Below, in pieces: positions 1 to 8,453 of a stretch of DNA of 64,000 nt; the first letter of the stretch is position 1; every line of letters begins with the position of its first letter. This DNA comes from Portibacter lacus. GTDB lineage: Bacteria > Bacteroidota > Bacteroidia > Chitinophagales > Saprospiraceae. The notes beneath the pieces are model-generated. The model searched no databases and was not told the DNA's origin. It saw only the letters and a list, made by a program, of their open reading frames with translations. The translations under genes were made by a program, and so were the position numbers. The stretch is from positions 106,001 to 170,000 of the forward strand of contig NZ_JAJNKA010000002.1 in assembly GCF_021533215.1 (NCBI RefSeq). The letters are read 5' to 3'.

Positions 1-1007
1 CGACCGATCAAGTCACTCCTTTCTAGAAAAGGATTAATATAGACGCCTTCAGGTAGGGAAGCTTGAATCTCAGCTACCCTTTCTATAACGGCATCGATTA
101 CTTTTTTAGAATCTGCATCTTTGAGCATCATCACTTGCCCAAGGACTTTTTCCCCTTCTCCATTTCCGGTAATCGCTCCAAATCGCGTTGCCGCTCCGAA
201 TCCCACGGTCGCAATATCTTTTACATAGATGGGCATACCATCTACATTCTTCACGACAATATTCTGTATATCATCAATGTTTTTAGCAAGACCTTCCGCT
301 CTTATAAAAAAGGCCTCATTGGATTTCTCGATGTACCCACCTCCCGCAACACTGTTATTATCTGTCAATGCTTTATAAATCTCTGACAGTGTAATATCCA
401 TGGACTGCAACTTTAACGGATCGACAGCTACTTCGTAGGTTTTCAAAAAACCTCCCCATGTATTCACTTCCACAACTCCGGAAATACCGGATAATTGTCG
501 CTTAACAATCCAGTCTTGAATGGTTCTAAGCTCCGTAACGCTGTACTTGTCCTCATATCCATCCTTGACATCAAGAATATACTGGTATATCTCGCCTAAC
601 CCAGTACTAATCGGCCCCATAAATGGGCTACCGAACCCCTCAGGAATTTGATCTTCTACAGACTTAAGACGCTCAGCTATCAGTTGGCGTGGCAGATAAG
701 TCCCCATGTTATCTTCGAAAACAATGGTCACCACCGATAAACCAAATTTAGAAATAGATCTAATTTCCACGACTCCCGGAAGGTTAGCCATTTCCAGTTC
801 GACAGGATACGTCAGAAATCGCTCCACTTCTTCAGTAGGCAAATCTCTCGATGTCGTGATGACCTGAACTTGATTATTCGTGACATCAGGAACCGCTCCT
901 ATGGGAATATTCAATAAGGAGTAGATCCCAAACCCAACTAAGCCGGCGATTAGTAAAAGAATGAGGAATTTATTCTTTAGACTAAAATTAATAATACGAT
1001 TAAACAT
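1..1007 (-). CDS. Heavy-metal efflux RND transporter permease, CusA/CzcA family (N-terminal part)
   Basis: The gene starts at the ATG at 1007 and runs off the left edge, so about 335 N-terminal residues of a usual 1000 to 1500 are visible. They show a first membrane helix at about residues 8-30, then the periplasmic porter domain with family-typical stretches such as LPGVVEIRSISKFGLS, GTYLPRQLIAERL and AVDPLKL. Known members use proton motive force to pump Cu, Ag, Zn, Co or Ni out across the envelope with a periplasmic adaptor and an outer-membrane channel. Metal specificity cannot be read because the central membrane helices lie outside the window. The small gene at 1092-1481 is 84 bp upstream on the same strand and probably belongs to the same operon. 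Confidence 0.93.
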   Translation of the reverse strand, partial: MFNRIINFSLKNKFLILLLIAGLVGFGIYSLLNIPIGAVPDVTNNQVQVITTSRDLPTEEVERFLTYPVELEMANLPGVVEIRSISKFGLSVVTIVFEDNMGTYLPRQLIAERLKSVEDQIPEGFGSPFMGPISTGLGEIYQYILDVKDGYEDKYSVTELRTIQDWIVKRQLSGISGVVEVNTWGGFLKTYEVAVDPLKLQSMDITLSEIYKALTDNNSVAGGGYIEKSNEAFFIRAEGLAKNIDDIQNIVVKNVDGMPIYVKDIATVGFGAATRFGAITGNGEGEKVLGQVMMLKDADSKKVIDAVIERVAEIQASLPEGVYINPFLERSDLIG

Positions 1008-1091
1008 ATTTGCATAAAAATTTCTTATCAATTCAATAGAAACAACAATCCAGATAACACTGGAAAGTAGCCTCAATACTTACAAACTTGA

Positions 1092-1481
1092 CTAAGAAAT
1101 AGAAGGGGGCCCTCTGAGTGAGAAGGCGCTCTTAAAAGGTGGATCGGGAAATGGGTCTTCCTTTAAGTAATGCTCAGAAGGTAAGTAAGAATGCTTATTG
1201 GAAATTAGATACGTCTGATCGAATACGATTGCTAAAATAGCGACTTGAGCTATGGCGTCATTCATGTCAACATCTAGCCCGTTACCAGACTGGAAATGTT
1301 CTAAGTGACCATCTCCCATATCTATATTAAGCATCATCTTAATATGGCCCAGAAAAGTATCAGATGGCTTTTCCGAAGTCACTTGCTCAGCACTGAACAT
1401 CGTATTACAATGTGAGTGCGGCATCACAGTATGCATGACCACAATGAGTCCTGCAATATAGAGCGATATGACTTTCAGCAT
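1092..1481 (-). CDS. Small membrane-anchored protein upstream of an RND metal pump, unknown function
   Basis: This 129-residue protein has an N-terminal hydrophobic segment (residues 1-20) followed by MHTVMPHSH, then a polar, acidic, His- and Met-containing region and a C-terminal LRGPPS motif. Short proteins of this kind, with a His-rich patch after the signal or anchor helix and a C-terminal RGPP, commonly precede CusA/CzcA genes in Bacteroidota metal-resistance clusters; I recall this from family context and could not check it. The His and Met residues suggest metal handling in the periplasm, which is inference. The gene is co-oriented with the pump, 84 bp upstream of it. Confidence 0.7.
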   Translation of the reverse strand: MLKVISLYIAGLIVVMHTVMPHSHCNTMFSAEQVTSEKPSDTFLGHIKMMLNIDMGDGHLEHFQSGNGLDVDMNDAIAQVAILAIVFDQTYLISNKHSYLPSEHYLKEDPFPDPPFKSAFSLRGPPSIS

Positions 1482-1604
1482 TTTGATTTTACTAAGTTAT
1501 GAAATTTATTCCGAGAAATACTGTATGAAGCACTATATAGAATGAGTCTTAAAAAAGATAGTTTAATCCGAAATCCTGTTTCCTTGCTATCGTATTAATT
1601 ACAT

Positions 1605-2222
1605 TTAATTGCAATGCGCATGTTGACCACTTATAATTAAATCATATTGCTCTTGACTTAAATACTGTGGCGTATATGAAGCCCCAATATCCTTAAGCTT
1701 ACCATCGAACGCCCTCATATGATTCTTAGATCCACATATTAGCTTTTCATATACTTCTTTAATGTCTGTCTTTGAAGTTTTATCAATGGCCACTTGTATA
1801 TCTCTAATGTCCAGATCTTCTATGGATGCACCAACTAGTAAAGCATTCTCTAAAGATAAATCTCCCTTTAGAATCAAGTCATCATAGAGCCCTTGTAATG
1901 CTTCATTACTAAAAATTCCATTTTGGTCAATGATTGGATCTTCTAAATTATATTGGTCAAGAAGGGTTATCAAGGCATCCATGTGTTTTTGTTCACTGCC
2001 ACTAATATTCTTAAAAATCAACTGATCATATTTATCGTAGAGATATAAATAAACATCTCTAGCTAGTTTCTCTTCTTCTCTCATAAAGAGTAAATCAGAT
2101 TCTTCCACTTCTGTCAGAATGTTTTCATTTTCTTGGTCAATGATATCTGACGATTTCTCACATGACGAAAATGCGAATAATGTAATCATAAAAAAAGCCG
2201 TACCTAATATTGATAATTTCAT
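1605..2222 (-). CDS. DUF2202 domain lipoprotein (ferritin-like fold)
   Basis: This 205-residue protein has a lipoprotein signal with the box AFSSC, so Cys20 or so is the likely lipidated residue. A DUF2202 domain follows from about residue 42 to the end. It shows the family pattern of helices with acidic and His residues: LLFMREEEKLARDVYL, then SGSEQKHMDAL, later ICGSKNHMRAFD. The E-E-x-L-A-R-D and E-x-x-H spacing resembles the carboxylate/His ligands of ferritin-like di-iron proteins. Cellular role is unknown. It is monocistronic, 123 bp upstream of the metal-pump companion gene, and the 668-bp gap behind it is repeat-rich. Confidence 0.85.
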   Translation of the reverse strand: MKLSILGTAFFMITLFAFSSCEKSSDIIDQENENILTEVEESDLLFMREEEKLARDVYLYLYDKYDQLIFKNISGSEQKHMDALITLLDQYNLEDPIIDQNGIFSNEALQGLYDDLILKGDLSLENALLVGASIEDLDIRDIQVAIDKTSKTDIKEVYEKLICGSKNHMRAFDGKLKDIGASYTPQYLSQEQYDLIISGQHAHCN

Positions 2223-2433
2223 AATTGATTGTTTTAATAAGCATTATTAATAATAGCTCCTCTTTCGATTCACCTTTTAATAAAGTTACAGGCTATTTTA
2301 CTACGGCATGGTAACCTGAGTTACGTAGAAACCGATGAAGAATCAGAATTAAAAGAATTTTTTCTACAGCACTTTTTTTGAATTTTACAATTGTAAGAAA
2401 TTAAATGAAACAAGATTACGAGCTTGAAAGCTG

Positions 2434-2593
2434 TTTCATACATTTAGACTCATAAGCCAGCGGGAGGAAAAGTAGGAAGGCAGGACTGCGAAGCTAATTG
2501 TAGGTAAATGTATCCTTCCTTTACACATGTTTCATTCAGGTCCAGTGTTAGAAAAAAACTCATGGTATCACATTCAGTTACCCGTCCGATTAC
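2434..2593 (+). repeat. Dispersed repeat, copy 1 (160 bp)
   Basis: About 160 bp that recur at 2699-2857 with roughly 90 percent identity and one single-base indel. The first 80 bp are bounded by an inverted pair, ATACATTT at 2438-2445 and AAATGTAT at 2506-2513, which gives the core a REP- or MITE-like look. The rest, starting with ATCCTTCCTTTACACATG, has no symmetry that I can see. No open frame is conserved between copies. Confidence 0.85.
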
Positions 2594-2698
2594 CAGCGGA
2601 TCCTATGAATGTTTTTTTCAGATGTGATTTTTTGTGATCAACATCCTCGATCACCTGAGAAGAAATAACAAGAAGCAAAACTAGGACCAATCCATCTA

Positions 2699-2857
2699 TT
2701 TCATACATTTAGACTCGTAAGCCAGCGGGAGGAAAGGAGCGATGCAGGACTACGAAGCTAAATATAGGTAAATGTATCCTTCCTTTACACATGGTTCATT
2801 CAGGTCCAATGTTAGATAAAAACTCATGGTATCACATTCAGTTACCCGTCCGATTAC
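2699..2857 (+). repeat. Dispersed repeat, copy 2 (159 bp)
   Basis: Second copy of the 2434-2593 repeat, in the same orientation. It ends about 33 bp before the 3' end of the Reg_prop lipoprotein gene. Differences from copy 1 are scattered substitutions, concentrated in the GGAAAGGAGCGATGCAGGAC part. The two copies could recombine and delete the 265 bp between them. Confidence 0.85.
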
Positions 2858-2890
2858 TAACGGAACTTGTTCACTTACCAGCGCATAATA

Positions 2891-3970
2891 CTATTCATGA
2901 AAGCTATGGACTTCCGTACCATCATATCGGTATACACCACCCACAGTTCCAAACCAAATATTACCTTCCCGATCTTCTGATATCCCGAAATTCATTTCAC
3001 CTTTATCGAAAATGATTTCTGGGTTCCAAGTAGCCGAAATGATCGGCAAAGGTGCTGGCTTGAATCGAGTAAGTTTAATATCACCTGAGCCTATACTACC
3101 ATATATTGAACCTTTCGAATCCTCGAATAAATAACCTACAAAGTCCCTCGTGAAGTTGGTTAACTTTCGACCATCATAATGCATCAATCCATTATTTCCA
3201 CCGAACCAGATATGCCCATTTCGATCTTCCATGATGGTTCTAACATTGTGAAAAGAACCTCCATCTTTATTAGTAAAATCTGAAAATTTTTCTCCATCAT
3301 AAATGGTTACTCCTCCACCACTCCCGATCCAAACTTTCCCATCTTTATCTAATGTAATATCATGGATATCATTATCTGCAATCCCATCAGAAGCATCAAA
3401 ATTCTGGAATGTTCCCTTAGTATTCTCATCTGAACTTGGGGTATAAATACTAACTCCCAGATCATGTCCGAACCAAATGTTTCCATCTGCATCTTCAGTG
3501 ATGCATTCTACGTTATCATCGCTCATACCATCTGCAGAACTGAAATTCGTAAATTCCTTGCCATCATATTTATAAGCTCCACCTCCTATCATACCGAACC
3601 ACAAGTTATCCTTGCTATCTTCTAGAATACAGAAAACACGGTACCGACGAAGTCCCGCCATGTTTGTGTAATTTGTAAAAACCTTGCCATCATATTTGAT
3701 AATACCATTCCAGGTCGCCAGCCAAATATCACCATTTTTATCCTCCAGTACATTTCTAGTAATTACTGCAGGACCATATTCACTTCCGATCCCATTATTC
3801 TCAACGAAATAAGGATCTACCTCATTTGGAATAGATTGAGGTAGAAAAGTTTTAGTATTTATCGGTTTAGCATTGTCAATTTTTGAGTCCTCTGTTTTTG
3901 CTTGACCTTGGCAGGAAATAATACAAAATAAATAGATCGCAAAAAAAGAAAATAAAAGATTTTGATTCAT
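2891..3970 (-). CDS. Reg_prop beta-propeller lipoprotein without signalling domains
   Basis: This 359-residue protein has a lipoprotein signal ending in FCIISC (Cys20). The whole mature part is a chain of about seven two-component-regulator propeller repeats, recognizable by DxxGxIWFGxxxGxxxYDG motifs (for example GNIWFGHDLGVSIY and GHIWFGGNNGLMHYDG). In hybrid two-component systems this propeller senses glycans. Here it stands alone, with no membrane helix, Y_Y_Y domain, kinase or HTH, and is predicted to be anchored in the outer or inner membrane facing the periplasm or outside. It is not in an operon with any sensor in this window. Ligand unknown. Confidence 0.85.
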   Translation of the reverse strand: MNQNLLFSFFAIYLFCIISCQGQAKTEDSKIDNAKPINTKTFLPQSIPNEVDPYFVENNGIGSEYGPAVITRNVLEDKNGDIWLATWNGIIKYDGKVFTNYTNMAGLRRYRVFCILEDSKDNLWFGMIGGGAYKYDGKEFTNFSSADGMSDDNVECITEDADGNIWFGHDLGVSIYTPSSDENTKGTFQNFDASDGIADNDIHDITLDKDGKVWIGSGGGVTIYDGEKFSDFTNKDGGSFHNVRTIMEDRNGHIWFGGNNGLMHYDGRKLTNFTRDFVGYLFEDSKGSIYGSIGSGDIKLTRFKPAPLPIISATWNPEIIFDKGEMNFGISEDREGNIWFGTVGGVYRYDGTEVHSFHE

Positions 3971-4310
3971 TGTTCTAGGCTTTGCAATAAATATACTACT
4001 AATTCAACGGGAGCAAATTTGAGGTATGTAAATTAATGTAAACATTTGCAATAACGAAGGCTAAGGCTTCGATTTAAAACATTTAGACTCGTAAGCCTAC
4101 GAGAGGAAAAGTGAGGAGTGCAGGACTGCGAAGCTAAATGTGGCCCAGAAGAATCCCTTCCGCTTAGCTTCAATCCATCTGGTCTGTCCACCTCCTCTGA
4201 GCTGCGGAGAACACTAATGAACTGCGCTGATGCAAATATCACAGGATACATATTAATTTCCCTGTCCACATTAATCCTAAGTCTTAACTCCAATTAACAG
4301 TTTTTACTTA
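3971..4310. other. Intergenic region with partial repeat copy 3
   Basis: It holds the leader of the Reg_prop gene, a small hairpin with arms CGAAG/CTTCG near 4055-4071, and the third, partial copy of the dispersed repeat (4080-4140). The open frame that can be drawn across 4033-4293 on the minus strand runs through the repeat and looks spurious. Confidence 0.6.
4080..4140 (+). repeat. Dispersed repeat, copy 3 (core only, 61 bp)
   Basis: Sixty-one bases that match the first part of the 2434/2699 repeats and then diverge completely. In this copy the unit starts with CATTTAG (4080-4086) and stops with its exact inverse CTAAATG (4134-4140). The next bases also nearly match in inverted form (ACTCG and CGAAG). 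This copy therefore defines the core of the element as a short unit with inverted ends, which suggests a REP-like or miniature transposable element. Confidence 0.75.
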
Positions 4311-7300
4311 TTATCGCTTAGATACTTCTACCTTCACCGTATTTGATGGATTTTCTAATTCATCCAGCCTTTCCATTAATTGATATACTGTGACTTTTAA
4401 TACAGCTAGTTCTTCTTTTTGCTCCTCGATCAGTTTCTGCTGCGCTTGAGTAGCACTAACATTTAACATACTGATCGCTTCATAATCTACAGTATGAAAG
4501 TCATCGACTTCACGGCCATATACAAAAACTTTATTGGCTGATAAAGGGAGATCCTTGACTTGAAATCCTAATGGACTAACTTTTGTGACCTCGTAAACTT
4601 CTGCAGCGTGATCCGTAATGAGTTTTACCCTTTCGCCCACCTTTAGATCAGTCTCTAAAGAAATCCAACCTTTGTTTACTACTGCTCTTTGGTAAATGTC
4701 AGGTATTACATCTGTCAGATTAGAGGAAACAGCTTGAGGATACACCTCTTTCACCTGCTGGGCGATAACTTTTTTGTAGCGCTTATGACCTTTAGTAAAA
4801 GTATCTATCATTGTGTAGTCCATAATTTCAATGCCCAGTATGGTTTTTAGATCTTCATCCATATCGCTTACTCCCTTAATATTTTTGATTCGGGCATCTG
4901 AAAATGCAACAAAGGCATTTGCTCCGACATTATCTGAAAAGTACCCCGAAAGTGTTCCAAATGATGGCGGAACTTGTCCTACAGGAGTGACCCCATCATA
5001 CAATAATCCTGAAAAAGCAGAGTTTGCTCCTGTACCTTCAACCACTAGTTTGCCAGCAACTGGATTATTGGTTCCAATACCCAAATTACCATTTGATGAA
5101 ATACGCATTATCTCGGTTTGATTCGAGAAATCATTCTCAGAGTTGAAGAATAGAAATGGAGTACCGGCCTTCCAATTAAGATAAGTCTTATCATCTCCCT
5201 GTCGACCACTGAAAAGCCTCAGGAAATGACTCTTATCTGAGTTGGCTAACTGTATTACTGCACCTACATTTGTTTCTTTTGTGCCAATATCAAGTGCAAA
5301 TTTTGGATCATCCGTCCCAATTCCCATGTAGCCCTTTTTTAGTACCGTTACAGCGTTAGACTTCACTGTACTTGTGCCATTGCCAAGCACAAAAAGTCGG
5401 TCATTCGGTGAGGAAGCAGATGTACTTGCAGGACTGTAGTCTGTATTGTAAAAACCCATTACTGTTTCTCCGTAAGACTGCGCTATATTTCCCCTTCCAC
5501 CTACGATCGAAGAATATTGACCATTACTGGTATTGCCGCTACCTCCTCCAATATTCGTATATTGTCCAACAGCCTGATTAGAATTTCCTCCGCTTACGAC
5601 TGATCTATATCCTTCTGCTTTATTGCCAATTCCACCACCGAGAAATGACCAATCGCCACTTGCTAAATTATCAAATCCTCCACCTACTACTGAATAAGTA
5701 GCTCTTGCAATATTACCTATTCCTCCTAATACTGAGGCAGTTGCGCCCTCTGCTTTGTTATCTTTCCCTCCTCCAATAAAGGATCCATTTCCAGATGCTG
5801 TATTTCTTACACCTCCAACAATTGCTGAGGTATCCGCTATGATATTATTATTTTTTCCACCTCCCACAAATGAAGCTTCACCAGATACCTTATTGTTTTC
5901 ACCTCCAACTATGATAGCAGCATCACCAGTAGCTTGATTAAAAACTCCACCGCCCACAAATGAAATTACACCAGATGCATCATTTTGTTGTCCTCCAACT
6001 ACAATAGATCGACTTTTGGATGCTTCATTAAGAATACCTCCTCCAATAAAGGAGGCATCACCAGTTACATCATTACCCACTCCCCCAACCACGGAGGACG
6101 TAGATCCAGAGACACCATTACTTATACCACCACCGACAAAAGAAGACCTCCCACTTATAGTGTTTCTGGAACCACCAACAACAACAGATGTATCACCTGA
6201 CACAAGATTGTTGCGTCCACCGCCTACAAATGAGAAATCATCTGATACAGTATTTTTTTCACCACCACCAATAAAGGACCACAAACCATTTGCCTGATTT
6301 TGCTCTCCTGCCCCAACAAATGAAGATTGTTCTTGGGCATGATTAAGCAATCCGCCTCCAACAAAAGACCGGCTGCCATTTGCTAGATTTTGATATCCTC
6401 CACCTACAAATGAGTATTGACCAAGTGAAGTATTTCCATATCCGCCTCCAACAAAAGAGTCATCACCACTTGAGTTGTTATCGGCACCTCCTCCGACAAA
6501 TGATTTATTCCCAGAGGCTGTATTATGAACCCCACCAACAGCAGCAGCAAATGCTTCAGTAGCTGAATTTCTAGTTCCACCAACGACAACAGATGAATCT
6601 CCTGATGCTATATTCAATCTACCTCCTCCAATAAACGAGTGTGAATGGGAGGCAGTGTTACTTTCTCCTCCAACAACTATTGAAAAATCTCCTAGGGCTG
6701 CATTAGAAGAGCCACCACCAACGAAGGCTACAAGTACAGCATTATTGTCAATTCCGCCTCCTACGAATGAAGATCCTCCTGATGCTTCATTTTGAAATCC
6801 TCCTCCAACAAAAGATTTTGCCCCAGTTGCATTATTTATTTGACCTCCACCCACAAACGAATCTTCTCCCATTGCAATATTACTACTACCACCAACTACA
6901 CTCGATTTTACTCCTTGCGCCCTATTACCAGCACCACCAACAACACTTGAACCAGAACCAGATGCAGCGTTGTTAATTCCACCCAAGATCGATGTGAGTT
7001 CCCCAGATGCTTTATTTTGAGATCCTCCTCCAACAACTGACCATTGACCAGAAGCTGTATCTTGCTGCCCTCCACCTACAAATGCAAAGGTACCAGATGC
7101 AGAATTATCTGCACCACTCCCCACAAAGGAATTATCACCAATCGAAGTATTTTTAGATCCACCGCCAGCAAATGAATTACTACCAATTGCTGAATTCTGC
7201 AATCCTCCACCTACAGTTGAAAGGATTCCTGATGCAGTGTTTTGAGAACCACCCCCTACGTATGAATCATCCGCCTTTGCAGTATTTAGAAAACCACCAC

Positions 7301-8246
7301 CCACGAATGATTTTAGCCCCAAAGCTCTATTTCCTGCTCCTCCACCTACAAATGAACGGTTACCAGATGCTATACCACCTTCACCACCTCCAACAAAAGA
7401 AAAGTCACCTGAACTCTGATTGCTAAAGCCACCTGCTACTGTCGAATAATCCCCTATACTGTCCAAATTCCACTCTATACCGACTACTTCACCCACTCTC
7501 AGTGCCTTCAACTCAGGTATCCACATCATCCGAACTCCAGCTCCTTCTGCTGGAAGACCACCGACTCCTCCTTCGAACAAGAATCCTCCGCCCACATGCA
7601 GTTTACTCAAAGGAGCACTATTTCCTATCCCCACATTTCCATCTCCCTGTATCCTCATATGCTCTGAAAATCCGGAATAATCCTTATTCATTCCAACAAA
7701 TCTAAACGGTGAACCAAGTTCCCAAGCAAGATATGGATTTGGATCACTTGATTTACCGCTAAAAACCCTGATGAACTGACTGGTATCCGAATTATGCAAT
7801 TGTACAAATCCTGGATCATCTGGATCACTCCCTATCAATGCCAGATCACCTGTTGCATTTAAGACCATCGCCTCTGATCCGTCAACATCAAATCTGATCA
7901 CATTTTCATTTGGTGATTCTTCCAGCTGAATCTTAGTATCTCCATCTGCATCAGTCAAAAAGCTTGTTATTCCTCCATGTGCCAATTCAATCCACGCTGC
8001 TCCATTATAGTACCAAAAACTTTGGGAGTCTGTGTCATAAACCAGCAGCCCTGTAGCGATTGGATTAATTCCTGTTCTTTGGCCAGCATCCATTCTCGGA
8101 ATCAAGATTCCTTTAGAATCAGACTGTATATCTAGCATTGCACTAGCGTCCGGCGCTGAACCTGTGTTGTTAATTCCGATGGATTGAGCACAAATTTTAG
8201 CTGAGCAAAGGTAAATTGTGATAAATAGAATTGTCTTGTAGATCAT
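4311..8246 (-). CDS. Giant S74 (tail-fibre chaperone) surface protein with 44 beta-roll repeats
   Basis: This 1311-residue protein has a signal peptide (residues 1-20, cut after CAQ). Next come a GINNTGSAPDASAMLDIQSD segment typical of Bacteroidota tail-fibre-domain proteins and an LHNSDTSQFIRVFSG module. Residues 266-924 or so form 44 near-perfect repeats of 15 residues with consensus xxSFVGGGxxNxASG. A second module of the LRLFSG type follows. The C-terminal peptidase S74 domain carries SDARIKNIKG, where Ser and Lys match the autocleavage/chaperone site, then a coiled coil (residues about 1265-1295). S74 domains drive trimerization of fibres; the repeats resemble the YadA-head beta-roll but are 15 instead of 14 residues. 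It is probably a trimeric exposed fibre or adhesin. I see no T9SS sorting domain, so the export route past the inner membrane is unclear. Confidence 0.88.
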   Translation of the reverse strand: MIYKTILFITIYLCSAKICAQSIGINNTGSAPDASAMLDIQSDSKGILIPRMDAGQRTGINPIATGLLVYDTDSQSFWYYNGAAWIELAHGGITSFLTDADGDTKIQLEESPNENVIRFDVDGSEAMVLNATGDLALIGSDPDDPGFVQLHNSDTSQFIRVFSGKSSDPNPYLAWELGSPFRFVGMNKDYSGFSEHMRIQGDGNVGIGNSAPLSKLHVGGGFLFEGGVGGLPAEGAGVRMMWIPELKALRVGEVVGIEWNLDSIGDYSTVAGGFSNQSSGDFSFVGGGEGGIASGNRSFVGGGAGNRALGLKSFVGGGFLNTAKADDSYVGGGSQNTASGILSTVGGGLQNSAIGSNSFAGGGSKNTSIGDNSFVGSGADNSASGTFAFVGGGQQDTASGQWSVVGGGSQNKASGELTSILGGINNAASGSGSSVVGGAGNRAQGVKSSVVGGSSNIAMGEDSFVGGGQINNATGAKSFVGGGFQNEASGGSSFVGGGIDNNAVLVAFVGGGSSNAALGDFSIVVGGESNTASHSHSFIGGGRLNIASGDSSVVVGGTRNSATEAFAAAVGGVHNTASGNKSFVGGGADNNSSGDDSFVGGGYGNTSLGQYSFVGGGYQNLANGSRSFVGGGLLNHAQEQSSFVGAGEQNQANGLWSFIGGGEKNTVSDDFSFVGGGRNNLVSGDTSVVVGGSRNTISGRSSFVGGGISNGVSGSTSSVVGGVGNDVTGDASFIGGGILNEASKSRSIVVGGQQNDASGVISFVGGGVFNQATGDAAIIVGGENNKVSGEASFVGGGKNNNIIADTSAIVGGVRNTASGNGSFIGGGKDNKAEGATASVLGGIGNIARATYSVVGGGFDNLASGDWSFLGGGIGNKAEGYRSVVSGGNSNQAVGQYTNIGGGSGNTSNGQYSSIVGGRGNIAQSYGETVMGFYNTDYSPASTSASSPNDRLFVLGNGTSTVKSNAVTVLKKGYMGIGTDDPKFALDIGTKETNVGAVIQLANSDKSHFLRLFSGRQGDDKTYLNWKAGTPFLFFNSENDFSNQTEIMRISSNGNLGIGTNNPVAGKLVVEGTGANSAFSGLLYDGVTPVGQVPPSFGTLSGYFSDNVGANAFVAFSDARIKNIKGVSDMDEDLKTILGIEIMDYTMIDTFTKGHKRYKKVIAQQVKEVYPQAVSSNLTDVIPDIYQRAVVNKGWISLETDLKVGERVKLITDHAAEVYEVTKVSPLGFQVKDLPLSANKVFVYGREVDDFHTVDYEAISMLNVSATQAQQKLIEEQKEELAVLKVTVYQLMERLDELENPSNTVKVEVSKR
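5475..7451 (-). repeat. Coding tandem repeat, 44 units of 45 bp
   Basis: Forty-four consecutive 15-codon units inside the S74 fibre gene; one unit (the sixteenth) is a codon short. The most constant residues are Ser3, Val5, Gly7-Gly8 and Asn11. Units differ enough at DNA level that recent slippage is not obvious. On the plus strand the repeats give several open frames rich in Pro, Thr and His, which are shadows. Confidence 0.92.
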
Positions 8247-8287
8247 TGTAAGGCTTTTTTTGGATTATATAATTTCTGTCTTAATAT

Positions 8288-8419
8288 TCAAATCACTAGT
8301 TTGAGCGGCATGATTCGTTTCAATAAGCTCACGAAGGGTTGATCTTTTTGAGCATCTTTGGAATTACTGATTAATACTGCACAATTAATGCATGCCAATG
8401 TGGTGACAAATTGTTTCAT
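8288..8419 (-). CDS. Possible 43-residue small protein
   Basis: An ATG at 8419 opens a 43-codon frame ending at a TGA at 8288. The peptide begins MKQFVTTLACINCAVLIS, which looks like a short signal or membrane segment with two Cys residues, followed by a basic tail. It lies 34 bp behind the dioxygenase gene on the same strand and could be its last operon member or a decayed fragment. There is no recognized family and composition is the only support. Confidence 0.25.
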   Translation of the reverse strand: MKQFVTTLACINCAVLISNSKDAQKDQPFVSLLKRIMPLKLVI

Positions 8420-8453
8420 TGTTAATAGTTTTCTGGTTCAAAAACGTTATTTT

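Larger units (their letters stand above)
2223..2890. other. Long intergenic region with two direct repeat copies
   Basis: No coding frame here has protein-like composition. The stretch is mostly filled by two copies of a dispersed repeat (2434-2593 and 2699-2857), separated by about 105 bp of unique AT-rich DNA. The first 210 bp hold the likely promoter of the DUF2202 gene, but I see no clear Bacteroidota -33/-7 pair. Confidence 0.6.

Noticed and set aside
63..386. 107-residue open frame on the plus strand
   Set aside because: Antisense to the clear CusA/CzcA reading frame.
2791..3015. 74-residue open frame on the plus strand
   Set aside because: It starts inside the repeat and continues antisense to the Reg_prop gene.
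4033..4293. 86-residue open frame on the minus strand
   Set aside because: It runs across the dispersed repeat and has low-complexity, non-protein-like composition; no family features.
5475..7451. CRISPR array
   Set aside because: Regular 45-bp periodicity is coding and continuous in frame, without repeat/spacer alternation.
5755..7705. Several Pro/Thr/His-rich open frames on the plus strand
   Set aside because: Antisense shadows of the 45-bp coding repeats in the S74 fibre gene.
4311..8246. Prophage tail-fibre gene
   Set aside because: The S74 domain also occurs in bacterial surface proteins; the protein has a signal peptide and no phage structural, lysis or integrase genes are near.
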